NCBI RefSeq assembly: GCF_002165135.1
Contig: NZ_NFZQ01000010.1
Coordinates: 186,001-250,000 of the forward strand
Reading direction: 5' to 3'
From: Pseudomonas sp. SID14000
GTDB taxonomy: Bacteria; Pseudomonadota; Gammaproteobacteria; Pseudomonadales; Pseudomonadaceae
DNA length: 64,000 nucleotides
A model generated the notes under the pieces. It was not told the DNA's origin and made no database searches. It saw nothing but the letters and a program-made list of their open reading frames with translations. Made by a program: the position numbers and the translations under genes. Of the stretch, positions 1 through 8,614 are shown piece by piece (within the stretch, counting starts at the first letter, position 1; every line of letters starts with the position of its first letter).

Positions 1-23
1 ATTGTCCGGCCAAAGGAAAAATC

Positions 24-596
24 ATGAACAGCCTCGCTCCCTCAAGGGTTCGCCTGTATGACGAGGAGGACCTGGACGAGGTGCTGCGCTCTATGGCCCG
101 CCAGGCCTTGGCATACCTGCCTGCGTCCCATGTGGCCTTGGTGGGCATTCAACGGCGCGGTGAACCGCTGGCGCGTCGCCTGCAACTGCACCTGCAAGCA
201 CTGACCGGTGCGGCACCATTGCCGCTCTACCCGATCAAGGTCAAGCGCTATGCAGACGACCTCAGCCTCCTGCACGCCCATACGCAGCTCACCGGGAACC
301 CTCAGCTAGGCAAGCTGGACCTTGCCAGTACCACCTTGCTGGTTGTCGATGACGTGCTCTACGAAGGGTACTCTTTGCTGCGCACCTGCGCTTATCTGGC
401 CGAACTGGGTGCGCGGCGTGTCGTCAGCGCAGTGCTCGTTGACCGACACGTCTGCCGCCAGCCGGTTCATGCGGATATCGTGGGCATTCACCTGCAGGTT
501 GCGCCGCAGGATATCGTCGAATGCCATGTGCCGCCCTACGAGGCGCAATTCTGTGTGGAAGTGGTGCGGCATGGGCGCACAGCTGATACAGCCTGA
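24..596 (+). CDS. Phosphoribosyltransferase-family protein
   Basis: A 190-residue type I phosphoribosyltransferase fold protein. Residues 107-118 (VVDDVLYEGYSL) match the PRPP-binding loop (hydrophobic pair, two acidic residues, small-residue turn), and residues 38-51 (VALVGIQRRGEPLA) form the early strand-loop typical of the family. Its length and motif spacing resemble PyrR and hypoxanthine phosphoribosyltransferases, but nothing fixes the base substrate, and PyrR-type RNA-binding function cannot be inferred. An AAGGA ribosome site precedes the ATG. It converges on the Usp gene downstream. Stress islands of this type often carry a phosphoribosyltransferase of unknown role; a second one in this window survives only as a remnant near 13.2 kb. 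Confidence 0.82.
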   Translation: MNSLAPSRVRLYDEEDLDEVLRSMARQALAYLPASHVALVGIQRRGEPLARRLQLHLQALTGAAPLPLYPIKVKRYADDLSLLHAHTQLTGNPQLGKLDLASTTLLVVDDVLYEGYSLLRTCAYLAELGARRVVSAVLVDRHVCRQPVHADIVGIHLQVAPQDIVECHVPPYEAQFCVEVVRHGRTADTA

Positions 597-683
597 ATCA
601 CCTGGCGGGCGAAGAACTGTTGCATGCCCTTGTCATTACGAGCTGCTTGCGGGCGGGGGGACTGCGTGACCCGGCCCAGGGCC

Positions 684-1574
684 CTAGACGGCCAGAATAT
701 TGCAGGATAGCTGGTACAAGACGTGCTCTGTGGTGCTACCAAATAGCCGGTCCAGCACCTTTGCAAAAGGCCTGCCCATGACAATGACGTCCACAGGGTG
801 AGTCTCCACGTACTCGCTCAGCACGGTGACCGGGCGCCCCAGGACGAAGTGGCAGCGTTCGGCCGGGGCGCCATAACGGTCGGCCAGCGCCCTGAAGTCA
901 GCCTCGAGGGTTTGCCGCAACTGTTCGCCAACATCGCCGACTGCCCACGTGGAGTAACCCATATCGCCCATGTAGGCCATCGTCAGGTCACAGGCATGCA
1001 ACAGATCCAGTTGCGCTCCAGTCTGCAAGGCCAAGGCGTTGGCCTGCTGGACAATGCTTTCATTGCGCGCCTCGCCCTCAGGTGACGAATCCGCTACGTC
1101 CACTGCCGCTACTATCTGCCGTGGCAAGGCCGGCCTGGCAGCCCCCAACAAATAGACCGGGATCGGGCAATGGCGCAGCAGCTTCCAGTCCAATGGGGTA
1201 AAGAAAGCCCGCTTGAGCACCGGCTCGTGATCGACCTGTTTGAGTAACAGATCCGGTTGTATTTCCAACGCACGCTCAAGAATATCTGCCTGCAGATCGC
1301 TACTCCAGGCAACTTCGCTCGTTACTTGCACCCCCGAAGCGCGTAGCGCTTGCGCCTGGCTTTCAAGCTGTTGCTGCTGGGATTGCAGGTAGGCCTGCCG
1401 CTCCGCTAGACGATCACCTGTCTCCAGGAACCTGAGTTTGTCCAGCGACTCCAGCAGGCCGACGATATGCAGGCTGGCCGAACTTGACCTGGCCAGGGCG
1501 GCAGCTTGCTCCAAAGCGCTGGACTGACGCAATGCCGGGTGCAGGATCAGCAGCAGGCGTTGATAGTGGCTCAT
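684..1574 (-). CDS. Universal stress protein, tandem UspA domains
   Basis: A 296-residue protein with two UspA domains in tandem, about residues 1-145 and 150-296. The second half ends in the nucleotide-binding Usp signature region (VIVMGRPF, then a short linker and a Gly/Ser turn before LSCNILAV). The ATG at 1574 is chosen over one 12 bases upstream because GGAGG lies directly before it. Usp proteins are cytoplasmic stress-survival proteins; in pseudomonads several are induced by oxygen limitation through ANR. It lies 28 bases downstream of the GroEL paralogue and is probably co-transcribed with it from the ANR-box promoter near 3294. Confidence 0.9.
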   Translation of the reverse strand: MSHYQRLLLILHPALRQSSALEQAAALARSSSASLHIVGLLESLDKLRFLETGDRLAERQAYLQSQQQQLESQAQALRASGVQVTSEVAWSSDLQADILERALEIQPDLLLKQVDHEPVLKRAFFTPLDWKLLRHCPIPVYLLGAARPALPRQIVAAVDVADSSPEGEARNESIVQQANALALQTGAQLDLLHACDLTMAYMGDMGYSTWAVGDVGEQLRQTLEADFRALADRYGAPAERCHFVLGRPVTVLSEYVETHPVDVIVMGRPFAKVLDRLFGSTTEHVLYQLSCNILAV

Positions 1575-1602
1575 GGTTGCCTCCAACGATCAGTTCGCCT
1601 GA

Positions 1603-3222
1603 TCACTCAGGCAACGGGGGTTGCATCAAAGGCGGTGTCTTTTCGGGGATGTCGGTCATGGTTGCCTCGGTCAGCAGAAGGATACTGGCGACCGACACGG
1701 CGTTCTCGAGTGCGATGCGCACCACTTTGGTGGGGTCGATAATCCCGGCTTCATACAGGTCCACGTAGGCGTTCGCCGCGGCATCGAAGCCGATGCTGCC
1801 CGTTTCGGCGAGCATGCGTGCCACCACCACGCCCGCGTCGACCGCGGAATTTTCGGCGATCATTCGCGCTGGAGCCTCCAGCGCCCGCCGTAGTATCTGC
1901 AGGCCAGTGCGCGTATCGCCGTCACTATCTGCTTCTTCGGCGAGCAGCGCGGGCACGGCCTTGAGCAAGGCCAGGCCACCGCCTGGCACTATGCCTTCGG
2001 CAATAGCCGCACGGGTGGCGGCCAAGGCGTCATCCAACGCATCCTTGCGCGCCTTCATCTCCGCTTCGCTGGGTGCGCCAACACGGATCACTGCCACGCC
2101 GCCGGCAAGCCTTGCCAGGCGCTCATGAAGTTTTTCCCGGTCATAATCGCTGGTGCACGCCTCGATCTGAACCCGGATTTGTGCGATCCGTGCCGCCACG
2201 GCTTGCTGGGTTCCCTTGCCACCGATCAGCGCCGTGCTGTCTTTCAACACCACCGCACGGTGCACCTGGCCCAACTGGGACAGCTGCAGTTGATCGAGAT
2301 TGACGCCAAGCTCCGCTGAAACCAGGGTCGCCCCCGTGAGCACGGCGATGTCCTGCAGCATTTCCTTGCGCCGATCGCCATAGCCGGGAGCTTTCACCGC
2401 TACCGCGCGCAGCACCCCGCGAATCTGGTTGACCACCAGCGTGGTCAGCGCCTCGCCGTCAATGTCCTCGGCGATCACCACCAGCGGCTGGCCGCTTTTC
2501 GCCACTTGCTCCAGCAATGGCAGCAGGTCATTGAGTGCGCCTATCTTGTGGTCGCAAAGCAAGACACAAGCATCGGTCAGTTCTACCTGCATCTTTTCGG
2601 TATCAGTGACGAAGTAAGGAGACACATAACCCCGGTCAAAGCGCATGCCATCCATGATGTCGACCACGGTTTCGGTGGTTTTGGACTCCTCCACGCTGAC
2701 CACGCCCTCGACCCCGACCTTCTCCAGGGCATCGGCGACCAACTGACCGATCAATGGGTCGTTGTGCGCCGACAGGGTCGCCACCTGGGCCTTTTCCTTG
2801 AGCGTGCTGACCTGGCGTGATTGTGCCAGCAGCGATTTCATGACCAATGCCAGCCCCTTGTCCAGGCCACGCTTGAGGTCAATGGCACTGGCCCCTGCCA
2901 CCACATTACGTACGCCATCGGCCAGTATCGCGTGGGCCAGGATAGTCGCAGTGCTGGTGCCATCGCCCACCGCCTCCCCGGTACGCTCGGCCGCCTGGCG
3001 CAGCATCTGGGCGCCGAGGTTCTCTTCCGGGTCCTGCAGATCGACCCGCTTGGCAATGGTCACACCATCGTTGCAGACGGTCGGCCTCCCCCAACTGCTC
3101 TGCATCAGCACCGATTTGGATTTTGGCCCCAGGGTGACGCGTACGGCATCGGCAAGCTGAGTGGCACCACTTAGAATTTTTTCCCGCGCGGCCGAGCGGA
3201 ACAGGATTTTGCTGTGGGCCAT
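1603..3222 (-). CDS. groEL: GroEL-family chaperonin paralogue (60 kDa) without the GGM tail
   Basis: A 539-residue group I chaperonin. Recognisable parts are the equatorial ATP site (VTLGPK near residue 30, GDGTSTAT near residue 86), an apical domain, and a second equatorial motif (EGIVPGGGLALL). The C-terminus ends in a Pro-rich segment (EKTPPLMQPPLPE) and lacks the repeated Gly-Gly-Met tail of housekeeping GroEL that lines the cavity floor. No groES lies beside it, so it is a paralogue rather than the main copy. The start at 3222 is supported by GGGAGG; an in-frame ATG 15 bases upstream is less well placed. It is likely transcribed with the downstream Usp from a promoter carrying the ANR-type box at 3294-3307. 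Confidence 0.93.
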   Translation of the reverse strand: MAHSKILFRSAAREKILSGATQLADAVRVTLGPKSKSVLMQSSWGRPTVCNDGVTIAKRVDLQDPEENLGAQMLRQAAERTGEAVGDGTSTATILAHAILADGVRNVVAGASAIDLKRGLDKGLALVMKSLLAQSRQVSTLKEKAQVATLSAHNDPLIGQLVADALEKVGVEGVVSVEESKTTETVVDIMDGMRFDRGYVSPYFVTDTEKMQVELTDACVLLCDHKIGALNDLLPLLEQVAKSGQPLVVIAEDIDGEALTTLVVNQIRGVLRAVAVKAPGYGDRRKEMLQDIAVLTGATLVSAELGVNLDQLQLSQLGQVHRAVVLKDSTALIGGKGTQQAVAARIAQIRVQIEACTSDYDREKLHERLARLAGGVAVIRVGAPSEAEMKARKDALDDALAATRAAIAEGIVPGGGLALLKAVPALLAEEADSDGDTRTGLQILRRALEAPARMIAENSAVDAGVVVARMLAETGSIGFDAAANAYVDLYEAGIIDPTKVVRIALENAVSVASILLLTEATMTDIPEKTPPLMQPPLPE

Positions 3223-3293
3223 GGCGTCGCCTCCCATGCAGGTCAGGACTAATCGCGAATGCTGCCAGCATCTCGCCCCCCGCCCCCTGATGC

Positions 3294-3307
3294 TTGATTT
3301 TTGTCAA
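3294..3307 (-). promoter_or_regulatory. ANR/FNR box before the groEL-usp operon
   Basis: Read on the minus strand the site is TTGAC-AAAA-ATCAA, nine of ten matches to the FNR/ANR consensus TTGAT-N4-ATCAA. It is centred about 78 bases upstream of the GroEL paralogue start and lies in the gap after the P-type ATPase stop. It probably activates the groEL-usp unit at low oxygen. Confidence 0.72.
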
Positions 3308-3332
3308 CCCATCAGGGCAGCAGAAGCGCTGC

Positions 3333-5615
3333 TCAGCGGCGATCCAGATATCGATACAAGGCTTCTTCCTGGTCAAAGTGCAGCTTGGCCAGAGTATCCA
3401 GACGGATGAGCTGGTGCTGGATATCGTCGGCGCTCGGGCTGTCGGCCGCCTGGCTGAAATCCCGGCTCATGCACGACAGCAGATGGATGAGCCGAAAGAT
3501 TTCCCGATGGGTATGGCTCATTGCCGACAGTGGATCTTCACCGGGAATGAAACGGCTCAACGCCGGATACAAGCGGCGTTCGTCATCGCGCTCGTGGCGC
3601 TCCAGCAGGTCGTGCAGCGCACCGACCAGTTCGCGCAGGTCGGCCCGAGCCTGCCCGGCAGGGCGCCTGGCGAAGTCACAAGCCATCTGGCCAAGTTGCG
3701 TCAGCAGCCCGTCGAGCTGCCGATGCTCATCCTGCATCCGATTCAGGTCTTCCACGGGGAGCCCGGTGTGCCGCCGGCCCGCCAAGGGGCCAAGCGCGCG
3801 CAAGGCGTTGATGATGATCAACAGGTCGATACCTTCCTGCAGCACCGCCCCCATCAGCGCTGGCAGGTAACCGGCTGCGGCGACCAGCATAGCCAGCAAT
3901 GACAGGCTCATGCCCACCCATACCCCCTGCCGGGCGATATGCACGGCATGCCGGGCGATATCCAGTACCTCGACCAAACGATCGAGCCTGTCGACCAGCA
4001 GGACCACACCGGCCGCCTGCGCCGAGGCAGTAACCCCAGTGGCACCCATGGCAACTCCGACATCGGCTGCAGCCAACGCCGGGGCATCGTTGATGCCATC
4101 ACCGACCATCAGCGTCGGTCCACTGCGGCAGCCTTGCTGGACCAGGCGAACTTTGTCCTGCGCAGAAAGCCCTGAACGAAGTTCGTCGATGCCCGCTGTC
4201 AGAGCAATCATCTCGGCCGTTTCCGGGCGATCTCCGGTCAGCATGACAATCTTGTCAATGCCGCGGGCACGTAGCAGACGCAGGGTCTGGGGTGTTTCCC
4301 GGCGCAGGTCGTCGGCAAGCCGCAGCACGGCTTTCAACGCACCGTCGACCGCCACGAAACTGCCACTGTTGGCCAAGTAGTCCAGTTGCTGTAAGCGCGC
4401 CTGAGCCCAGCTGCCATCATCTGTGCCATTGCGCACGTAAGCCAGGGCCCCCAAGCGGACGGCTTTGCCCTGCACATTGCCGGCAAGCCCCAGGCCAGGG
4501 CTTTCCTGTACCTGTTGCGCAGGTGTCAGCGCCAGGTTGCGCAGACGGGCAGCGTGAACGATGGCCTGGGCAATCGGATGAGTGGAAGCCTGGGCCAACG
4601 ACGCGGCCAGTTGCAAGATCTGCAAGGGCGTCCCCTCCCCTTTGATCTCGATCGATTGCAACTGGGCATGGCCGCTGGTCAAGGTGCCGGTCTTGTCGAG
4701 GAACACATGACGGATCCCGGCCAGCGCTTCCAGCACCTCGCCATCACGCACGAGGATGTTGCGCCGCGCGGCTCTGGAAATACCTGACAGAATGGCTATC
4801 GGTACGGCCAGTATCAGTGGGCAAGGCGTGGCAACCACCAGCACAGCCAGCACCCGTTGCACGTCGCCACTGGCCCACCAGGCCAGCGCTGCGATGAACA
4901 GCGTCAGCGGAATGAGCGCCAGCGCGTAACGGTCGGCCAAGCGCACGAAGGGTGCCCGTGACTGGCGTGCTGTTTCGGCCAGGCGCACGATGCCGGCATA
5001 GGTGCTCTGCGCGGCGGTGTGCGTGGCCAACAACAGCAACGGCGCGCCCGCGTTGATCACACCGCTGGCCACAGGCTCGCCGGCATGGCGGGTGACGGGT
5101 AGCGATTCGCCAGTCAACGCGGCCTCGTCGAGGGTCGCCTGTTCCGTCTGCAGGCGTCCGTCCACCGGAACCACTTCACCAAGTCGCACCAGCACGACTT
5201 GGCCAGGCTGGACTTCGCACACGGGCACCTCTCGCAGCCTGTCGTGCTCCTGAATCCAGGCCCGTTGGGGAGCCCTGTCGATCAGTGCGCGCAACTCGCG
5301 CTCGGCATGACGCAAACTGAGCGCCTCCAACGCACGGCCGGTGGCAAGCATGAGTGCGACCACCGCCCCCACCAGCATCTGCTCCAGAGCCAAGGCCGCG
5401 CCGATAGACATCAGCGCGATCAGATCGATGCCCGCCTCGCGTCTGGCCAGGCGTTGAGTCATTTCCACCGCCAGCACCACTGCCATGATCGCGCTGCCAC
5501 CGGCCCAGATTACAGAGGCCCAGGCAGGCCGTTGTGCCGCATAGGCCAGCCCACCGACCAGCAAGGCCAGAACACAAACCAGCAACAGGACCGGGTCCAG
5601 CCATCGACGTGACAT
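3333..5615 (-). CDS. P1B-5 metal-transporting ATPase with C-terminal hemerythrin domain
   Basis: A 760-residue inner-membrane P-type ATPase. Motifs seen: TGES (168-171) in the actuator domain, TPCPL (263-267) in the metal-site helix, DKTGT (307-311) with the phosphorylated Asp, and GDGxNDAP later. No N-terminal heavy-metal-binding domain is present. Residues 627-760 form a hemerythrin-like four-helix domain with the His/Glu pattern H-RQLD, H-ERDDE, H-THRE, H-FDQEE. The TPCPL motif plus a C-terminal hemerythrin domain is the hallmark of subgroup P1B-5, whose studied members (such as S. meliloti Nia) move Ni and Fe. The start at 5615 is five bases after the lipoprotein stop, so the two are probably coupled. 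A di-iron domain that can react with O2 fits the oxygen-linked island. Confidence 0.9.
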   Translation of the reverse strand: MSRRWLDPVLLLVCVLALLVGGLAYAAQRPAWASVIWAGGSAIMAVVLAVEMTQRLARREAGIDLIALMSIGAALALEQMLVGAVVALMLATGRALEALSLRHAERELRALIDRAPQRAWIQEHDRLREVPVCEVQPGQVVLVRLGEVVPVDGRLQTEQATLDEAALTGESLPVTRHAGEPVASGVINAGAPLLLLATHTAAQSTYAGIVRLAETARQSRAPFVRLADRYALALIPLTLFIAALAWWASGDVQRVLAVLVVATPCPLILAVPIAILSGISRAARRNILVRDGEVLEALAGIRHVFLDKTGTLTSGHAQLQSIEIKGEGTPLQILQLAASLAQASTHPIAQAIVHAARLRNLALTPAQQVQESPGLGLAGNVQGKAVRLGALAYVRNGTDDGSWAQARLQQLDYLANSGSFVAVDGALKAVLRLADDLRRETPQTLRLLRARGIDKIVMLTGDRPETAEMIALTAGIDELRSGLSAQDKVRLVQQGCRSGPTLMVGDGINDAPALAAADVGVAMGATGVTASAQAAGVVLLVDRLDRLVEVLDIARHAVHIARQGVWVGMSLSLLAMLVAAAGYLPALMGAVLQEGIDLLIIINALRALGPLAGRRHTGLPVEDLNRMQDEHRQLDGLLTQLGQMACDFARRPAGQARADLRELVGALHDLLERHERDDERRLYPALSRFIPGEDPLSAMSHTHREIFRLIHLLSCMSRDFSQAADSPSADDIQHQLIRLDTLAKLHFDQEEALYRYLDRR

Positions 5616-5620
5616 GGCGG

Positions 5621-5875
5621 CTACTTGTGCTTGGCCTGGCGGAGCAACTGCTGGATCTGGTCCTCGGCATGAGTAGCCCTGCGCAGCGCCTCGTTGGCGG
5701 TTTGCTCGACCAGATCGATCCGGTAGCACACCTGGTCGGCTCGCAGCCTGGCGGTCGCCGCGTTATTTTCAGCCGACTCCAGACGTGCATCGTATTCCTC
5801 GGCAGGCCAACGCGTACATCCCAGGGCGGATGCCAGCAGCAGGCTCGTCAATCCTACAAGCAGATAGCGTTGCAT
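5621..5875 (-). CDS. OprI/Lpp-like alanine-zipper outer-membrane lipoprotein
   Basis: An 84-residue lipoprotein. The signal peptide ends in a lipobox (ASALGC, modified Cys at residue 20). The mature part is a heptad-patterned helix rich in Ala, Asp, Arg and Leu ending in Lys-His-Lys, like the OprI murein lipoprotein with its C-terminal Lys. The start at 5875 is chosen because the signal peptide begins there; an ATG 87 bases upstream would add a non-signal leader overlapping the ANR-like box. It heads a two-gene unit with the P1B-5 ATPase and has an ANR-like box and a plausible -10 (GATACT at 5909-5914) upstream. Unlike OprI it contains an additional Cys in the helix. Confidence 0.8.
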   Translation of the reverse strand: MQRYLLVGLTSLLLASALGCTRWPAEEYDARLESAENNAATARLRADQVCYRIDLVEQTANEALRRATHAEDQIQQLLRQAKHK

Positions 5876-5935
5876 GTAGATGCCCTCTCGCGTGCCCAAG
5901 ACATCCTGAGTATCGGCAGCACCGCCTGCGGCAGC

Positions 5936-5949
5936 CTGACATTTATCAA
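5936..5949 (-). promoter_or_regulatory. ANR/FNR-like box before the lipoprotein-ATPase operon
   Basis: Minus-strand reading TTGAT-AAAT-GTCAG: one perfect half-site and one weaker half. It is centred about 67 bases upstream of the lipoprotein start, and a GATACT -10-like hexamer lies about 31 bases from its centre, the spacing expected for a class II activator site at -41.5. Confidence 0.6.
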
Positions 5950-5978
5950 TCTCATGAGGCATCTGTCAGTGCGCCACC

Positions 5979-5992
5979 TTGACCTTTGTCAA
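5979..5992 (+). promoter_or_regulatory. ANR/FNR box before the BON-ftsH-channel operon
   Basis: TTGAC-CTTT-GTCAA, a symmetric site with both half-sites one base from consensus. A TAGAAA hexamer at 6014-6019 lies about 31 bases from the site centre, suitable as a -10. It is back to back with the 5936 box, so the two divergent operons seem to have separate sites. Confidence 0.68.
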
Positions 5993-6071
5993 TCGCTCAA
6001 CAGCGCTGGAGCGTAGAAAAAAGGGCTCAAGGCATTCCAACCCACTTCTGGATATGACACTGGAGCTCATC

Positions 6072-6719
6072 ATGAACGACCTCGAACTGCGCGACCTGGT
6101 ACTCGAAGAACTGGAGTTTCAGCCGGACATCAATGCTGCGAGCATCGGTGTGACGGTGCAGGACGGCGTGGTCACGCTTTCCGGCCATGTCAACAGTTAT
6201 GCTCAGAAGGTCAGTGCCGAGCGCACCGTCAAAGCCATGAAAGGCGTGCGTGGGCTGGCCGAAGAAATCGAAGTCCGACTGAACAAGCTGGAGGGTACGG
6301 CCGACGACACGATTGCCAACCGCGCCCTGAAAATCATTGCCTGGAGCTCGGATGCCAATGTCGAGGGCATCAAGGTTACCGTGCACAAAGGCACGGTGAC
6401 CCTGGAAGGCGAGCTGGACTGGCAATACCAGAAGGAGGTGATAGAACAGGCCGTGTGGCGCCTGTCGGGCGTGGTTAGCGTACACAACCGCATCACCTTG
6501 AAGGCACGGGCCAATGCCAGCGATATCAAGCACCACATCGAGGAAGCCCTCAAGCGCAGCGCAGAGATTCAGGCTGAAGGGATCCGCGTCACCGTCAACG
6601 GGGGTGTGGTCAGGCTAGAAGGCAAGGTGCATTTGCTTCGTGAACGGGAAGTGGTCGAGCGCGCGGCCTGGTCAGTACCGGGTGTGAGCAAAGTCGAAGA
6701 CTTCCTGTTGATTGCCTAG
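6072..6719 (+). CDS. BON-domain protein with three BON repeats
   Basis: A 215-residue protein made of three consecutive BON domains (about residues 5-70, 78-145 and 150-215). Each has the VTVxxGxVTLxGxV strand pattern and a following helix ending in GVxxVxN or a similar sequence. BON domains bind phospholipid or membranes and are common in envelope-stress proteins such as OsmY, but no signal peptide is visible here, so a cytoplasmic location is likely. The start at 6072 follows GGAG at a good distance; an ATG at 6054 is possible but lacks a clear site. It is the first gene of an apparent operon with ftsH and the channel. Confidence 0.85.
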   Translation: MNDLELRDLVLEELEFQPDINAASIGVTVQDGVVTLSGHVNSYAQKVSAERTVKAMKGVRGLAEEIEVRLNKLEGTADDTIANRALKIIAWSSDANVEGIKVTVHKGTVTLEGELDWQYQKEVIEQAVWRLSGVVSVHNRITLKARANASDIKHHIEEALKRSAEIQAEGIRVTVNGGVVRLEGKVHLLREREVVERAAWSVPGVSKVEDFLLIA

Positions 6720-6744
6720 CACTCAGCCCGTAGGAGGGATGACC

Positions 6745-8586
6745 ATGAACAAGGGTCAGCCATGGAAATTCTATTTCCTGGCCATCGGGCTGTCGTTGCT
6801 GGCCGCAGTTCAACTCGGCCTGTTCAACCGCCCGGCGGTGCAGGCCATCCCTTACAGTCAGTTTTTACAGCTACTGGAACAGCAGAAAGTCAACGACCTG
6901 CGCATCGAGCACGACCGCATCCTGGGCAGGCTGCAGGAACCCATCGATGGACATTCGATGTTTTCCACGGTGCGTATCGACCCGGTGCTGAGCGAGCAGT
7001 TGGGGCGCTCGGGGGCGGAGTTTACCGGTGTCGCCGAGGACAGCGCGCTGGCCACCACAGTGGGCTGGTTCATGCCACTGCTGATGATGCTGGTTTTGTG
7101 GTACTTCCTGTTCCATGGGCTTGGTGAAAAACAGGGCCTGGGCGGGTTGATGGGTGTAGGCAAGTCACGCGCCCGCGTCTATGTCGAGCGCGATATCAAG
7201 GTGACCTTTGCCGATGTTGCCGGTATAGACGATGTCAAGGATGAGCTGACCGAGATCGTCGCCTTCCTGAAGAACAAGGCGTGGTATGCCCGCCTGGGCG
7301 CTCACGTGCCCAAGGGCACATTGCTGGTCGGTCCACCCGGCACCGGCAAGACCTTGGTCGCCAAGGCCATCGCCGGCGAAGCGGCGGTCCCGTTCTTTTC
7401 CATTTCCGGGTCGGAGTTCGTCGAGATGTTCGTGGGCGTGGGCGCCGCGCGGGTTCGCGATCTTTTCGACCAGGCACGCCAGGCGGCGCCTTGCATCATC
7501 TTCATTGATGAGCTGGACGCCTTGGGCAAGATGCGCGGGCTTGGCAGCCTTGGCGGCAATGATGAGAAGGAGCAAACGCTCAATCAACTGCTGGCCGAAC
7601 TGGATGGCTTTGACGCGCGCGAAGGCGTCGTGCTGCTGGCGGCCACCAACCGCCCCGAAGTGCTGGACCCGGCGCTGCTGCGCGCAGGACGGTTCGATCG
7701 GCAGATTCTCATCGACAGGCCCGACCGCAAAGGTCGCCTGGCGATTCTAAAGGTGCACTTGCACAAGATCGTCTACAAGAACGACCTGGACTGCGAGCGT
7801 ATTGCCGAAATCACGCCAGGCCTGACCGGTGCCGACCTGGCCAACCTGGTAAACGAGGCGGCCATCATCGCCACACGACGTGCCAGCCAGTGGGTGGAAT
7901 TGCAGGACTTCACTGCTGCCGTCGAGCGCCTGGTCGCGGGTGTGGAACGCAAGGGCAACGTGCTGCGCGACGATGAGCGTCAAGTGGTGGCGTACCATGA
8001 GATGGGGCACGCCTTGGCGGCGAGCAGCCTGCCGGCGATGGACCCGGTGCATAAAGTCTCGATCATCCCCCGCGCCGCAGGCTCGCTGGGTTATACCCTG
8101 CAACGGCCCACCGATGACCGCTTCCTGATCAGCGCGCAGATGCTCCGTGACCGTATCGTCGTGATGATGGCCGGGCGCGCTGCCGAAAGCCTGGCATTCG
8201 GCCAGGTCTCGACCGGTGCCGCCGACGACCTGGGGCGCGCCACCGACATAGCCCGGCAGTTGATCACGCGCTTCGGCATGAGCGCGGAGCTGGGCCAGGC
8301 CGTGCTCGAGCGGCAACAGGCCAGTTATCTGGGCGAGTCGGTATTGCGCCAGGAGCGCAAGGACTATTCTGAACAGACCGCACGGGAGATCGACCTGGGC
8401 ATTCGTGGCTTGCTGGAAGAGGCCTACAGCCGTGCCCGGGTGTTGCTCGAACAGCGCCGGGCGGACCTCGACGCCGGAGCACGCCTGTTACTGGCCAAGG
8501 AGACCATCACCCCCGAAGAATTCCCGGCACTGCTGCCGCTGGTCAAGGAAGCTGTCACCTACCCGCTACTCGACACAGCCAAATGA
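6745..8586 (+). CDS. ftsH: FtsH-family ATP-dependent zinc metalloprotease (second copy type)
   Basis: A 613-residue membrane-anchored AAA+ protease. Two membrane helices (about residues 10-28 and 105-124) flank a short periplasmic domain. Walker A GPPGTGKT is at 196-203, Walker B IIFIDELD at 251-258, the arginine-finger region (LRAGRFDR) follows, and the zinc-site HEMGH is at 418-422. All catalytic features look intact. It degrades membrane and soluble proteins in FtsH systems. The context (BON protein and ion channel, no rlmE or folP neighbour) indicates an accessory paralogue rather than the housekeeping gene. The start at 6745 has AGGAGGG six bases upstream; an in-frame ATG at 6739 is abutted by the same site and is less likely. 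Confidence 0.95.
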   Translation: MNKGQPWKFYFLAIGLSLLAAVQLGLFNRPAVQAIPYSQFLQLLEQQKVNDLRIEHDRILGRLQEPIDGHSMFSTVRIDPVLSEQLGRSGAEFTGVAEDSALATTVGWFMPLLMMLVLWYFLFHGLGEKQGLGGLMGVGKSRARVYVERDIKVTFADVAGIDDVKDELTEIVAFLKNKAWYARLGAHVPKGTLLVGPPGTGKTLVAKAIAGEAAVPFFSISGSEFVEMFVGVGAARVRDLFDQARQAAPCIIFIDELDALGKMRGLGSLGGNDEKEQTLNQLLAELDGFDAREGVVLLAATNRPEVLDPALLRAGRFDRQILIDRPDRKGRLAILKVHLHKIVYKNDLDCERIAEITPGLTGADLANLVNEAAIIATRRASQWVELQDFTAAVERLVAGVERKGNVLRDDERQVVAYHEMGHALAASSLPAMDPVHKVSIIPRAAGSLGYTLQRPTDDRFLISAQMLRDRIVVMMAGRAAESLAFGQVSTGAADDLGRATDIARQLITRFGMSAELGQAVLERQQASYLGESVLRQERKDYSEQTAREIDLGIRGLLEEAYSRARVLLEQRRADLDAGARLLLAKETITPEEFPALLPLVKEAVTYPLLDTAK

Positions 8587-8614
8587 CGCTCCGCTCCTGC
8601 TCAGGAAAGCGACC

